NCBI GenBank assembly: GCA_016218905.1
Contig: JACRCS010000942.1
Span: 1-16,285, forward strand
From: Deltaproteobacteria bacterium
GTDB taxonomy: Bacteria; Desulfobacterota_C; Deferrisomatia; Deferrisomatales; JACRMM01
Direction of reading: 5' to 3'
DNA: 16,285 nucleotides
Shown here: positions 6,812-14,305 of the stretch, piece by piece
How positions within the stretch are numbered: position 1 is the first letter of the stretch
Layout: every line of letters starts with the position of its first letter
Position numbers and translations under genes: made by a program
The notes under the pieces: model-generated
The model's input: the letters and a program-made list of their open reading frames with translations, nothing else
What the model was told of the DNA's origin: nothing
Databases searched by the model: none

Positions 6812-9800
6812 TTAATAGACGAGCCGCACTACTTGGCCTGGCGTTGAAACAAGGACGTTCGAGAAATCCGTCTGGTCGTAGTAGCCCTCCCAACTGTCCC
6901 ACCATTCGATCCGCACCGAGTAGGGGGCAGTGCTGAGGGGGAGAGGACGGTCGGCGACCCCGCTCCAGTTGGGACAGCCGGCCGAGCCGGAGTCGACCAC
7001 CGGCCCCGAAAAGCCGCCGGAGTGAACGGTCCACTTCGCCTTCGCCGACGGGTCGGAGGGACAAGGGGACCCGCTCACATCGCTGTCTCCCCAGATCAGG
7101 CGAAGGGTCCCGTTTCCGCCGGTCACGGTGAAGGTCACGGTCTTCTGGGCCTCCACGTTGCCCGCCCAGTCATCGGACCAGAACGTCAGTGAGTAGACGA
7201 CCGTACCGTTCGGCGCCGGGATGGTCACGCTCGTCCCGGTCTGGGTCGCGCCGCCGTTGATGCGATAGTACGTCGTCTTTACGCCGAGCGAACTCGCGTC
7301 CGAAGCGGTCAGGGTGATGACCGCCGCCCGGGAGTACGTGCTTTGCGCGTCCGACGTCGTGGTCGGCGGAACGTTGTCGGCGGCCACGGTGAAAGAGACG
7401 GTGCGATGAGCGGCCTCGGTCCTCCCGAACTGGTCCATGGACCAGAACTCCAGGGTGTGGGACCCGGGGGCGTCCACCCGTAGGCTCTTTCCTGCGGCCA
7501 CGGTCGCGCCTCCGTCGAGGTTGTAGAACGTTCTTCCGAGGGCCACCTTGCCGTTCACGGTGACGGAGAAGTCGATCTCGGCCGGCCCGACGTACGACGC
7601 CCGGGCGTCCGACGTGGTAACGGGTGCCGTCGTGTAGTCGGCCTGAGGACCTGCGTGGCAGTTCAGGCATTGGGCCTGCGTCACACTCCAAGTCGCATCG
7701 TGGCAGCGAAGACAGTCGTTTCCGCCGTCGTAGGGGTCTTCGAAGGCTAAGTGGGCATTTGTGGAGTTCTCATGATACGAAGGATGGCAGCCCCCCTGCT
7801 GGCAGCCTCCGCTCCAGGTTCCGAGGGTGTTGAAGGGAGCGGGATGGCACGTTGCGCAGACGTTGCCGTGGACCGCCGGCACGTCGGTGTTGTGACAGAG
7901 CGTGCAGCTGGCGCTGACGGAGAAATAAGGCTTACTGCCGACCCGACCGGCATCATCATGCCCATTGTCCGGGAAAAGGACGATCGGACCGCTGCCGAGC
8001 GCGGCGGTGTGGTCGATGGACTGGTGGGCCGTCGACGAGGAACCATGGCAGTCGCTGCAGTTGCCACCTTGCGGCAAGGCGACGGCGTCACCGTGGCAGA
8101 TATCACAAGAATACTCTGTGACTTTGGCTTCGTGCTCATCCATCAGGTTCGCGGCATGACATTGCTGGCAGGTAGTGTCCAGGGTGGTGCCAACATCATG
8201 CAGAGCCACGTAATCAGCATGGCTTGAAGCATGGCAGAGAGCACAGGTCATGGGAGATGAGGGATCAGGGACCAAGTTCACCGTCTTGCCTTCCACCTCC
8301 CCCCATACCCCCACTTCTATCAGCAGCACAAGCTTGATTTGCTCCGCTTCGGGGATAGGTACGAGCTTCCACCCGTCTTCTTTGTAACCGAAAGTTTGTG
8401 CAATCGCCCAGACTCCGTCTTTGTAATAATAAACTTCTACGGTGCCCGCCCCGTAATGTTGTATTTGTATGCCGCTTATCTTTCTCCCGGCGATGCTCCA
8501 CGGCGCCGACTCCGCAAACCGGAATTTCGGCGGAACGACGAGCCTTGTACCCATGTTGGCTGTATTCAGCTGTAAGATCGTATTCCCGGTCGTCGATGTA
8601 TTGTTGTGGCAGGTATCGCACGTGAGCGCGTTTCCCTGAGAATCGGTGCGGCTCGGGCCGGCATGCTCCCTGGTTAAGACTGCAGAGTGGCAGGATGCAC
8701 ATTCTTCATCGATGCTGACGGTATGTTTCGTGATCAGTTCATGCGTGAATGGCCATCTGCCGTACTGCTGATGGCAGTACTCGCAATCATAGCCTGTTCT
8801 GGGGCTCCCGAGGCTGGCCTGTTGACTTACGCCTCCGTAAACGTACCAGGAAGTGCTGGTACTCTTGATATGCTGCGCATTTTGCAAATTGTGAGGCTGA
8901 TTGTTGTGGCAGACCAGCGCACACTTTCCAGGAGATGGTGCAACGAACGGGGCCACGATTCCGGTCGAGTTTCTAATAACGCCCTTCTCGTCCTCCCGGT
9001 GGCAGGCCTCACATCTGTGTAGTAGACCGGCATCGCCTCCAGGCGGGACATTGTGGGTTTTGTTGAAGTAGACGTTGATAGAATCGGCCCAGTAGGGGTC
9101 GTACTTATAGAAGTGGCAGTTGGTGCAGGCCGCAGGGGTGGCCGAAACCATGGAGGGCTTAGAGTTTACCTCAAAAACCCAAGTCGTGGTGGCCGCCCCA
9201 CCCAACGTGTCGGCGTAGTTCACTTTCACTGTATGAGTAGAGCCGTTCGGCAAGTCAGCCGCCGGCGTATAGCTTATGATCCCTTGCTTACTGCTGATTG
9301 ACGTATAGGTATGCGCCACCTGCTGGCCATCGAAGTACATCTTAATCGAAGCCTGGTCGATCGTTCCCCCGAAATCATCCTTGATGGTTGCCGTAATATT
9401 CGGCTTCGGCGGATTGCTGAAACTATCGTAATATGGCGTAACCGTAACGGTTTCCGGATTCTGGTTGTAGAGCACTGTCCAGGTCTTAGTGGCTGTATAG
9501 CCGAGCATGTTCGTAATGGATGCCTCGAGGGTATAATACCCTCCCACTGCGACCTGCTGGCCGGCACCGGCAATGCCGCCCACGATATAAGGAGGTGTAT
9601 CACCATCGTCGGTCTCATACCAAGCATAAGTCTGTATGGGTATTCCATTGACTTTGACTACGGCCGTAGACAGGTCAACACTATTGGGATCCAACCAACT
9701 CAATGTGGGCTCTAACCACCATCCGGTGTAAACTGACGGCTGGCCGACGATGCCCGTCGGCGACTCGTTATAAAGAACCGGGGGCGTCGCATCAGCCACG

Positions 9801-9895
9801 AAGGCAATCCGTGCCGTCATGACCCATAGGATAGTGAACACTAGCACAAGGAAGGCCGTTTTGCGTCTTCGTGGAGAAATATCTCTTGTCATCAT
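6812..9895 (-). CDS. Large multihaem c-type cytochrome (15 predicted haems) with Ig-like domains
   Basis: About 1027 residues. A basic start (TRDISPRRRK) and hydrophobic segment near residues 13-33 give an export signal. Residues about 36-250 form two Ig-like beta domains. The haem region (258-747) has 13 CXXCH motifs: 257, 295, 371, 399, 426, 551, 576, 597, 613, 664, 680, 728 and 743, plus CALVCH (CX3CH, 325-330) and CQQGGCH (CX4CH, 698-704). Residues about 435-547, between haems six and seven, are a haem-free beta-rich insert. Residues about 755-925 hold two Ig-like repeats (TTSDA...GG...FW), and the last 100 residues another beta domain. No lipobox is seen, so it may be secreted or surface-bound, as a terminal extracellular reductase or inter-cell conductor. 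GGAGG precedes ATG-ATG at 9895/9892; the longer frame to 10030 lacks such support. It has its own leader and terminator. Confidence 0.88.
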   Translation of the reverse strand: MMTRDISPRRRKTAFLVLVFTILWVMTARIAFVADATPPVLYNESPTGIVGQPSVYTGWWLEPTLSWLDPNSVDLSTAVVKVNGIPIQTYAWYETDDGDTPPYIVGGIAGAGQQVAVGGYYTLEASITNMLGYTATKTWTVLYNQNPETVTVTPYYDSFSNPPKPNITATIKDDFGGTIDQASIKMYFDGQQVAHTYTSISSKQGIISYTPAADLPNGSTHTVKVNYADTLGGAATTTWVFEVNSKPSMVSATPAACTNCHFYKYDPYWADSINVYFNKTHNVPPGGDAGLLHRCEACHREDEKGVIRNSTGIVAPFVAPSPGKCALVCHNNQPHNLQNAQHIKSTSTSWYVYGGVSQQASLGSPRTGYDCEYCHQQYGRWPFTHELITKHTVSIDEECASCHSAVLTREHAGPSRTDSQGNALTCDTCHNNTSTTGNTILQLNTANMGTRLVVPPKFRFAESAPWSIAGRKISGIQIQHYGAGTVEVYYYKDGVWAIAQTFGYKEDGWKLVPIPEAEQIKLVLLIEVGVWGEVEGKTVNLVPDPSSPMTCALCHASSHADYVALHDVGTTLDTTCQQCHAANLMDEHEAKVTEYSCDICHGDAVALPQGGNCSDCHGSSSTAHQSIDHTAALGSGPIVLFPDNGHDDAGRVGSKPYFSVSASCTLCHNTDVPAVHGNVCATCHPAPFNTLGTWSGGCQQGGCHPSYHENSTNAHLAFEDPYDGGNDCLRCHDATWSVTQAQCLNCHAGPQADYTTAPVTTSDARASYVGPAEIDFSVTVNGKVALGRTFYNLDGGATVAAGKSLRVDAPGSHTLEFWSMDQFGRTEAAHRTVSFTVAADNVPPTTTSDAQSTYSRAAVITLTASDASSLGVKTTYYRINGGATQTGTSVTIPAPNGTVVYSLTFWSDDWAGNVEAQKTVTFTVTGGNGTLRLIWGDSDVSGSPCPSDPSAKAKWTVHSGGFSGPVVDSGSAGCPNWSGVADRPLPLSTAPYSVRIEWWDSWEGYYDQTDFSNVLVSTPGQVVRLVY

Positions 9896-10195
9896 CTCTT
9901 CCTCCCTCGACAGCTGACACATGGACAGCAAACTGACAAAAAAAACCGCTTCTGAGCGGGTTACGCCGGGGAGTGTGCCGGCAGGACGGCCGAGACGACC
10001 GGCAACCCTCCGGCACGACGACTCGCACATGGGCTCTCGGTCGTTCGAGCAAAGACCGTGCCCTCCTCCGGGGCCCGAGAAAGACCGGCTCCCAACGTGG
10101 CTTGTTACTGTTCTAGTGCGGGATCACGTCCCAATGCTGTGGCTCGATTTGGGGAAATGTGAGAAAGAAAATTCACCTGATGGGAAGTCGCCGCG
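9896..10195 (-). promoter_or_regulatory. Structured leader and promoter region of the large cytochrome gene
   Basis: There is no gene in these 300 bases. The minus-strand RNA can form several stems: GGGC-CGGTC...GACCG-GCCC at 10031-10063, a nested hairpin at 9975-10016 (GTGCCGG / CCGGCAC outside, GCCG / CGGC inside), and a terminator-like hairpin at 9938-9959. CGGTC-type arms recur at 10075-10087, 10045-10058 and 9990-10001. Near 10120-10132 the plus strand reads GGGA-TCACG-TCCC; on the minus strand a GG-N10-GC spacing there would satisfy the bare minimum of a sigma54 promoter, but the flanking bases fit poorly. I looked for known aptamer cores, including the GEMM c-di-GMP type, and did not find them. 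Confidence 0.4.
9938..9959 (-). terminator. Terminator-like hairpin in the leader, possible attenuator
   Basis: CCGCT / AGCGG (9946-9950 and 9955-9959) with a four-base loop, followed in minus-strand RNA by eight U residues (plus-strand A 9938-9945). It stands 42 bases before the ATG of the large cytochrome and about 240 bases after the stop of the GlcF-like gene, too far for an ordinary operon end. The stem is only five base pairs, but the U-tract is perfect. Its first arm overlaps a longer alternative pairing, which suggests attenuation. Confidence 0.55.
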
Positions 10196-11368
10196 CTACC
10201 CCTCCACCGCCCGCCTCACCAACTGCACCAGGTCCAACACCTCGATCCGGAGCTTGTTCCGCCGGGCGGCGTCGGCAAGGACCTGGACGCACTGCTGGCA
10301 CGCACTGACCAGGACGGAGGCACCGGTCTCGGCCGCTTCCCGGATCCTCCGGTCAGCGATGCTCTTCGTGAGATTCGCGTCCAGCGACTGTAAGTTGCCG
10401 CCGCCGCCGCAGCAGAGCGCCTCGTCGCCGTGATGGGCCATCTCGACCAGGGTCACCCCCGGAAGCCGCCGGATCACGTCCCGGGGCTCATCGTAGAGAC
10501 CGCTGTTGCGTCCGAGATCGCACGGGTCGTGGTAGGTCACCACCTCGTCCAGGTCCTCGGCCTCCCCGAGGTCCAGGGAGCCGTCCTCCAGGCACCTGCC
10601 CAGGTACTCCGTGAAGTGGACCACCTCGAACCCGAGCTCTCCGCCGGCGACTTCGGGGTAGAGGTGCTTCCACGTGTGGAAGCACGAAGGGCATCCCGTA
10701 ACGAGCGTACGCCAGCCCCGCTTCCGGACCTCCTCGAGGTTTCGCCGGACGAGCGGCTCGGCTTCCCGCTGCATCCCCGCGAGGAGCAGCGGAAAGCCAC
10801 AGCAGACCTCGTCCGCGCCGAGGAGCCCGAGCGGCCTCGCCATCCGGGAGCTCAACTGCGCGAAGGAGATCGGGATCTCGGCGACCATCGGGTAGAAGGA
10901 GGAGACGCAGCCGACGAAGTAGCCCACCTGGGCGCCCGCGGCTTCGAGGGCGCTCGTATCCTCCACGTCTTCGGTCCACTCGGCGCGCGCCGTGTTCTCG
11001 AAGGTCCCGACGTTTCCCCGCTCGCGCAGGTTCGAAGCGACTCTGCGGTAGGCTTCGGGTTCCCGGCCCGCCGCGCGGATCCCTTCCCGGAGCTCCAGGA
11101 GAAACCGCCGCGTGTCGATCCCGGCCGGGCACCTCTCCCGGCATCCTCCGCAGAGGGTGCACTCCAGCGCCCGCCGCGTGGCTTCCTCTCCGAAGCCCTC
11201 GGCGTCCGACAGCCGGCGGGCGAGCGCGAGCCTGGCCCTGGGCGAGCCAGACTCCCAACCGATCTGCCCGTACGTGGGGCATACGGCGCGGCACGCTCCG
11301 CAGCGGGCGCAGATCCTCGCCTCCTCCCCCAGCCCCCGAAAGGGGCTTCCCGCGTGTCCGGGCCTCAT
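10196..11368 (-). CDS. GlcF/HdrD-like iron-sulfur protein with two CCG domains
   Basis: 390 residues, no signal peptide, so cytoplasmic. Two 4Fe-4S ferredoxin motifs stand at the N-terminus (Cys20/23/26/30 and Cys70/73/76/80). Two CCG domains follow: Cys154, Cys189-Cys190-Gly, Cys226/229; and Cys283, Cys319-Cys320-Gly, Cys357/360. This is the layout of glycolate oxidase subunit GlcF, LutA-like proteins and HdrD (fused HdrC-HdrB), which pass electrons from a flavin subunit to quinones or disulfides. The start at 11368 overlaps the stop of the FAD-oxidase gene as ATGA, with GGAGGA upstream, so the two proteins are almost certainly partners. In the company of a lipoyl carrier protein, a disulfide-directed role similar to sHdr is possible but unproven. 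Confidence 0.85.
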   Translation of the reverse strand: MRPGHAGSPFRGLGEEARICARCGACRAVCPTYGQIGWESGSPRARLALARRLSDAEGFGEEATRRALECTLCGGCRERCPAGIDTRRFLLELREGIRAAGREPEAYRRVASNLRERGNVGTFENTARAEWTEDVEDTSALEAAGAQVGYFVGCVSSFYPMVAEIPISFAQLSSRMARPLGLLGADEVCCGFPLLLAGMQREAEPLVRRNLEEVRKRGWRTLVTGCPSCFHTWKHLYPEVAGGELGFEVVHFTEYLGRCLEDGSLDLGEAEDLDEVVTYHDPCDLGRNSGLYDEPRDVIRRLPGVTLVEMAHHGDEALCCGGGGNLQSLDANLTKSIADRRIREAAETGASVLVSACQQCVQVLADAARRNKLRIEVLDLVQLVRRAVEG

Positions 11369-12807
11369 CGGCGTCCTCCCGAGCTCGGAGCGAGCCGGCG
11401 GACGCTCGAGAAGACGCGCATCCCAACCGAAAAGAGCGCCGGGGAGAGCAGGAGCGGAGCGGCGTAGTACTTGCCCGGATTCAGGAGGCCCTTGGGGTCG
11501 AGCCGGGCCTTGCGCCGCCTCTTCTCGGCGAGCTCCTGCGGGCTCCACGCGTTGCCGAGGTAGGGCGTGTTCCAGAGGCCGATGGCGTAGGGCGCGCCCC
11601 CCAAGCGAGCCCCCAGCCCGTACAGCTCGCGCAGGAGGCTCGTATCGAGGAGGTAGCGGGCGGTCCTGCGCTCATCCGTCGGGTAGAGCGACATCGCGAC
11701 GACCTCCGCGGGCGACACGACGTGCCCGTACGTCGCGATCTCGAGCTTCTGGCGGCGAGCGAGCGCGTCGCAACCCTCCGCGTAACTCGAGAACCGGCCC
11801 AGGGGGAGCCGCATCTCGGCTCCAAGGAGCGCCGGGCGCTCGCGCTTGACGCGCAGCGACTCGAAGCGGCCCTCCCACTCCTCGCGGGCTTCATCGGGGG
11901 ACAGGAGGGCCCCGCCGGCGCGTCCGGCGAGCGCCCTCACCGCAACCTCGGCTCGCTCCACCTCGACCCGGCTCCCGTCGAAGTCCACGCTCAGGGTGGG
12001 CTTCCCGGAGCCGCCGTGACCCGCCGCGGCGAGCCAGCGGTTGTACGCACCGGTGTTGGCGTGCAGGTTGAAGAGGACGGGGCCGAGTTCGGCGACGAGT
12101 GACGCCGCGAGCTCGGCGAGCTGGGCGAGGCTCCCTCCCTCGGCGAGGCAGTGCCCCTCGGCCTCCGGCCTCGCCCGAAGCCTCAACCGGGCGCCGGTTA
12201 CGACGCCGAGGGTCCCTTCGGCGCCACAGAACCAGCCGAGGGGCGGCTCGGTCTCGCCGGTCGCACGGAGGATCCGGCCGTCCGGCAGGACGACCTCGAG
12301 CTCTTCGAGGAGCGACTCCACCGGTCCGTACCGCAGGCTCCCGATTCCCAGCCCCCCCATGGAGATCCACCCCCCCACTGTCGCCGAAGGCGCGCTGCTC
12401 GGATAGGCGCAGATCGCGAGGCCGTGGCGGCCCAGCTCGCGGTCGAGCTCGAGCCAGGTCGTGCCGGCGGCGACCCACGCCCTACCGGCAGCAGGATCGA
12501 TCTCCCGGACTCCTTGCAACCCGTTCAGATCGAGCACGATGCCGCCCCGGGCCGGCACGGCGTTGCCGTACGCGGTCGAGCCCCCGCCCCGGGCGGTGAC
12601 CGGCACGTCTTCTCGGGCCGCCCACCGAAGAACGCTCGACACCTCCTCGGCCGTGACGGGCCGGACCACCGCGTCCGGCACGGGCCGGGCGAGGAGGTTC
12701 AGGAGGAAGTCCGGAACGTACGCGAGATCGCGCGCGTAGAACTCCCGCTCGAAGGCCGAGTCCGTGGCCCTCGGCCCGAACTCTTCCATCAGCTCTCGCA
12801 GGGGCAT
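11365..12807 (-). CDS. GlcD-like FAD-linked oxidase (2-hydroxyacid dehydrogenase family)
   Basis: 480 residues, cytoplasmic. The N-terminal PCMH-type FAD-binding domain (about 45-215) shows PDAVVRPVTAEEV, the pyrophosphate loop ARGGGSTAYGNAV, SATVGGWISMGGLGIGSLRYG, and FCGAEGTLGVVT, which corresponds to the family's GSEGTLG motif. The C-terminal half is the FAD-oxidase cap domain. Family members oxidise glycolate, D-lactate or other 2-hydroxyacids and hand electrons to an Fe-S partner. The substrate cannot be read here. The gene starts 11 bases after the GcvH-like stop with GAGGTGA as ribosome-binding site, and overlaps the GlcF-like gene by four bases. Its divergence in the glycine loops from standard GlcD may mean a different substrate. 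Confidence 0.82.
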   Translation of the reverse strand: MPLRELMEEFGPRATDSAFEREFYARDLAYVPDFLLNLLARPVPDAVVRPVTAEEVSSVLRWAAREDVPVTARGGGSTAYGNAVPARGGIVLDLNGLQGVREIDPAAGRAWVAAGTTWLELDRELGRHGLAICAYPSSAPSATVGGWISMGGLGIGSLRYGPVESLLEELEVVLPDGRILRATGETEPPLGWFCGAEGTLGVVTGARLRLRARPEAEGHCLAEGGSLAQLAELAASLVAELGPVLFNLHANTGAYNRWLAAAGHGGSGKPTLSVDFDGSRVEVERAEVAVRALAGRAGGALLSPDEAREEWEGRFESLRVKRERPALLGAEMRLPLGRFSSYAEGCDALARRQKLEIATYGHVVSPAEVVAMSLYPTDERRTARYLLDTSLLRELYGLGARLGGAPYAIGLWNTPYLGNAWSPQELAEKRRRKARLDPKGLLNPGKYYAAPLLLSPALFSVGMRVFSSVRRLAPSSGGRR

Positions 12808-12818
12808 GTCAGCTCACC

Positions 12819-13247
12819 TCACGCCTTGGCGTGGCGCGCGATCTCGCCTTTGAGCCAGGCCGCGACCTTTTCGCCGCCATGGATCAATTCGGCGAGGTCG
12901 GCCGCCAGGTTCGAGGCCTCGATTACGGCAACCCAGCCCGCGCCGTAGCAGTCCTGATTGACGGTCGCCGGTTCGAAGACGAGCGCCTCGTTCGCCTCGG
13001 CCACGATCCCCTCGACCGGCATCTTGATCTTCCCCGCCCACTTCCCCGACTGGACGGAGAAGAGGACCTTCCCCTTCTCGATGGCCTTGCCCGCCTTCGG
13101 GAGCTTGACGAACGAAATCTCCCCTGCGAGCTTCTGGGCGAAGTCGTTCAACCCCAGACGAACCCGCCCGCCCTCCTCCACCTTGAGCCAGGCGTGCTCG
13201 TCGGTGTAGTAGAGCTCATCGGGAAGATCGTAGCCTTCGATGATCAT
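12819..13247 (-). CDS. gcvH: GcvH-like lipoyl carrier protein
   Basis: 142 residues of the glycine cleavage H-protein fold: YYTDEHAWLKVEEGGRVRLG, DFAQKLAGEISFVKLPKAG, the lipoylation loop, then GIVAEANEAL and WVAVIEASN. The lysine expected to carry lipoate is Lys69 in VQSGKWAGKIKMP; canonical GcvH has ESVKA at this place, so the loop is atypical. It is somewhat longer than usual H-proteins. No glycine cleavage T or P genes are in the window; the neighbours are lipoate-building enzymes on one side and an FAD/Fe-S oxidoreductase on the other. It may be an LbpA-type lipoate-binding protein that shuttles a dihydrolipoyl arm in a redox complex, though a true GcvH with other gcv genes elsewhere is possible. 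AAGGAG stands five bases before the ATG. Confidence 0.85.
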   Translation of the reverse strand: MIIEGYDLPDELYYTDEHAWLKVEEGGRVRLGLNDFAQKLAGEISFVKLPKAGKAIEKGKVLFSVQSGKWAGKIKMPVEGIVAEANEALVFEPATVNQDCYGAGWVAVIEASNLAADLAELIHGGEKVAAWLKGEIARHAKA

Positions 13248-13264
13248 ATTGGCTCCTTCGTCGC

Positions 13265-13328
13265 CAGTTCTCGGTCATCGGTTATCGGTTCTCAGTTATC
13301 GGTTTCAACCGAAAACCGAAAACCGACG
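13265..13328. repeat. Heptamer repeats in both orientations (GGTTATC / GAAAACC)
   Basis: On the plus strand, four heptads close to GGTTATC (GGTCATC, GGTTATC, GGTTCTC, AGTTATC) are followed by GGTTTC and then by inverted heptads GAAAACC, GAAAACC, GACGACC. The two halves are imperfect inverted copies of each other, so the block can fold on itself. It lies between the radical SAM gene and the GcvH-like gene. Such simple heptamer blocks appear in intergenic regions of several genomes; the origin here is unknown. Confidence 0.75.
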
Positions 13329-13330
13329 AC

Positions 13331-13359
13331 CCCATCCGGAAGGGCGCTTTCCGGATGGG
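13331..13359 (-). terminator. Strong hairpin after the radical SAM gene
   Basis: A perfect 11-base stem, CCCATCCGGAA (13331-13341) and TTCCGGATGGG (13349-13359), with a seven-base loop. It starts two bases after the stop codon of the second radical SAM gene on the minus strand. No U-tract follows directly; the next T-rich stretch belongs to the heptamer block. It may be a terminator, or a hairpin that stabilises the upstream messenger within a longer operon. Confidence 0.5.
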
Positions 13360-13360
13360 C

Positions 13361-14305
13361 TCACACCATACTGCAGCACCGCTCCGCGAAGCGGTACCGG
13401 AGACCGCGGGCCTCCGCGTAACGGACCGTCTCGTCCGCCGGGAAGGCGAGCGCGTTGACTCCCGCGTCCACCAGGTAACGCTCCAGCGCGAGCTTCGAGG
13501 GCCCGTACGGTCTGGCGCAACCGAAGGAGAGCTGCGCTCGCGGGTTCCGCAGGCGCGCCCAGGCAGCGAGCTCGGCGGTCTCCTCGGGGCCGGGGCCTCT
13601 CCGGCCCGCCATCCGCGTGCCCGGGAGCGGCTTGAGCGCCACGAGGACGAGGCGGTCCACCTCCCTTCGGCCGATCTCTTCGATGGCGAAGCGTTCGCCC
13701 CGGAGTTCGCCGAAGTGCAGGCCCACCACCACGTGGGGCGCCACCGAGAGACCCTCTTCCTTCAGCTCCGAGAGGACGCGCAGGTACTCCTCCGGGCCCT
13801 TGTCCAGGTGGTAGACCGCCCGAGCGGTCTCCCGGTCTCCGATGACGTCCAGGAGCACCTGATCGACGCCGGCCCGGCGGAGCGCACGCGCCTCCGTCCG
13901 GGCAACGAGGCCGGAGTGCGCGAGAACGGTGAGCCCCCTGCCCTTCAGCCGCTCGACGGCTCCCAAGTAGGGCGCCAAGGGTACGCGGCCCTCCGGGTCG
14001 CAGCCGCCGGACAGGAGCACCCCCGAGCAGCCCCGCTCGGCCAGGGCCGTTCCGAGCTGCACCAGCGCTTCGGGCGTCTCGGCCGGCAGCATGCCCGAGA
14101 GCAGCTTTCCGTGGCAGTGTTCACAGCGGAGCGCGCAGCGGGTCCCCGTGACGCTCACCACGGCGAACGAGTCGCGGCGGTTCGTGAAGAACGCCGCGTC
14201 GTAGTGGAGCGAACCCGGAACGGAGAACGTGATCTCGTCGGGGAAATTCGCCCTCCGGGCCGCCCACGCGGCGGCGAAACGCGCCTCGCTCACCCCGTTC
14301 GGCAT
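13361..14305 (-). CDS. Radical SAM protein, LipS1/LipS2-type lipoyl synthase component
   Basis: 314 residues. The radical SAM cluster motif Cys57-X3-Cys61-X2-Cys64 (GTRCALRCEHCHGK) is followed by LLSGGCDPEGRVPL and HVVVGLHFG, a pattern I associate with biotin-synthase-like radical SAM proteins widespread in archaea and Desulfobacterota. Further cysteines (GCARPYG, CCSMV at the C-terminus) may bind an auxiliary cluster, as needed for sulfur insertion. The gene overlaps the preceding radical SAM gene by 16 bases, so the two are coupled. LipS1/LipS2 pairs jointly make lipoate from octanoyl carrier proteins in place of LipA. Which of the two this is cannot be decided here. The frame extends to 15202 in the same phase, but that part overlaps the other radical SAM gene and is not coding. 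Confidence 0.78.
   Translation of the reverse strand: MPNGVSEARFAAAWAARRANFPDEITFSVPGSLHYDAAFFTNRRDSFAVVSVTGTRCALRCEHCHGKLLSGMLPAETPEALVQLGTALAERGCSGVLLSGGCDPEGRVPLAPYLGAVERLKGRGLTVLAHSGLVARTEARALRRAGVDQVLLDVIGDRETARAVYHLDKGPEEYLRVLSELKEEGLSVAPHVVVGLHFGELRGERFAIEEIGRREVDRLVLVALKPLPGTRMAGRRGPGPEETAELAAWARLRNPRAQLSFGCARPYGPSKLALERYLVDAGVNALAFPADETVRYAEARGLRYRFAERCCSMV

Noticed and set aside
10118..10136. A sigma54 promoter for the large cytochrome gene
   Set aside because: Only the GG-N10-GC spacing matches; the surrounding bases fit poorly, so it was not listed as a feature of its own.
9896..10195. A GEMM (c-di-GMP or cGAMP) riboswitch before the large cytochrome
   Set aside because: The conserved core pieces of the GEMM aptamer could not be found on the minus strand, although the terminator-like end is suggestive.
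13265..13328. A CRISPR-like array
   Set aside because: The units are contiguous heptamers with no spacers and appear in both orientations.
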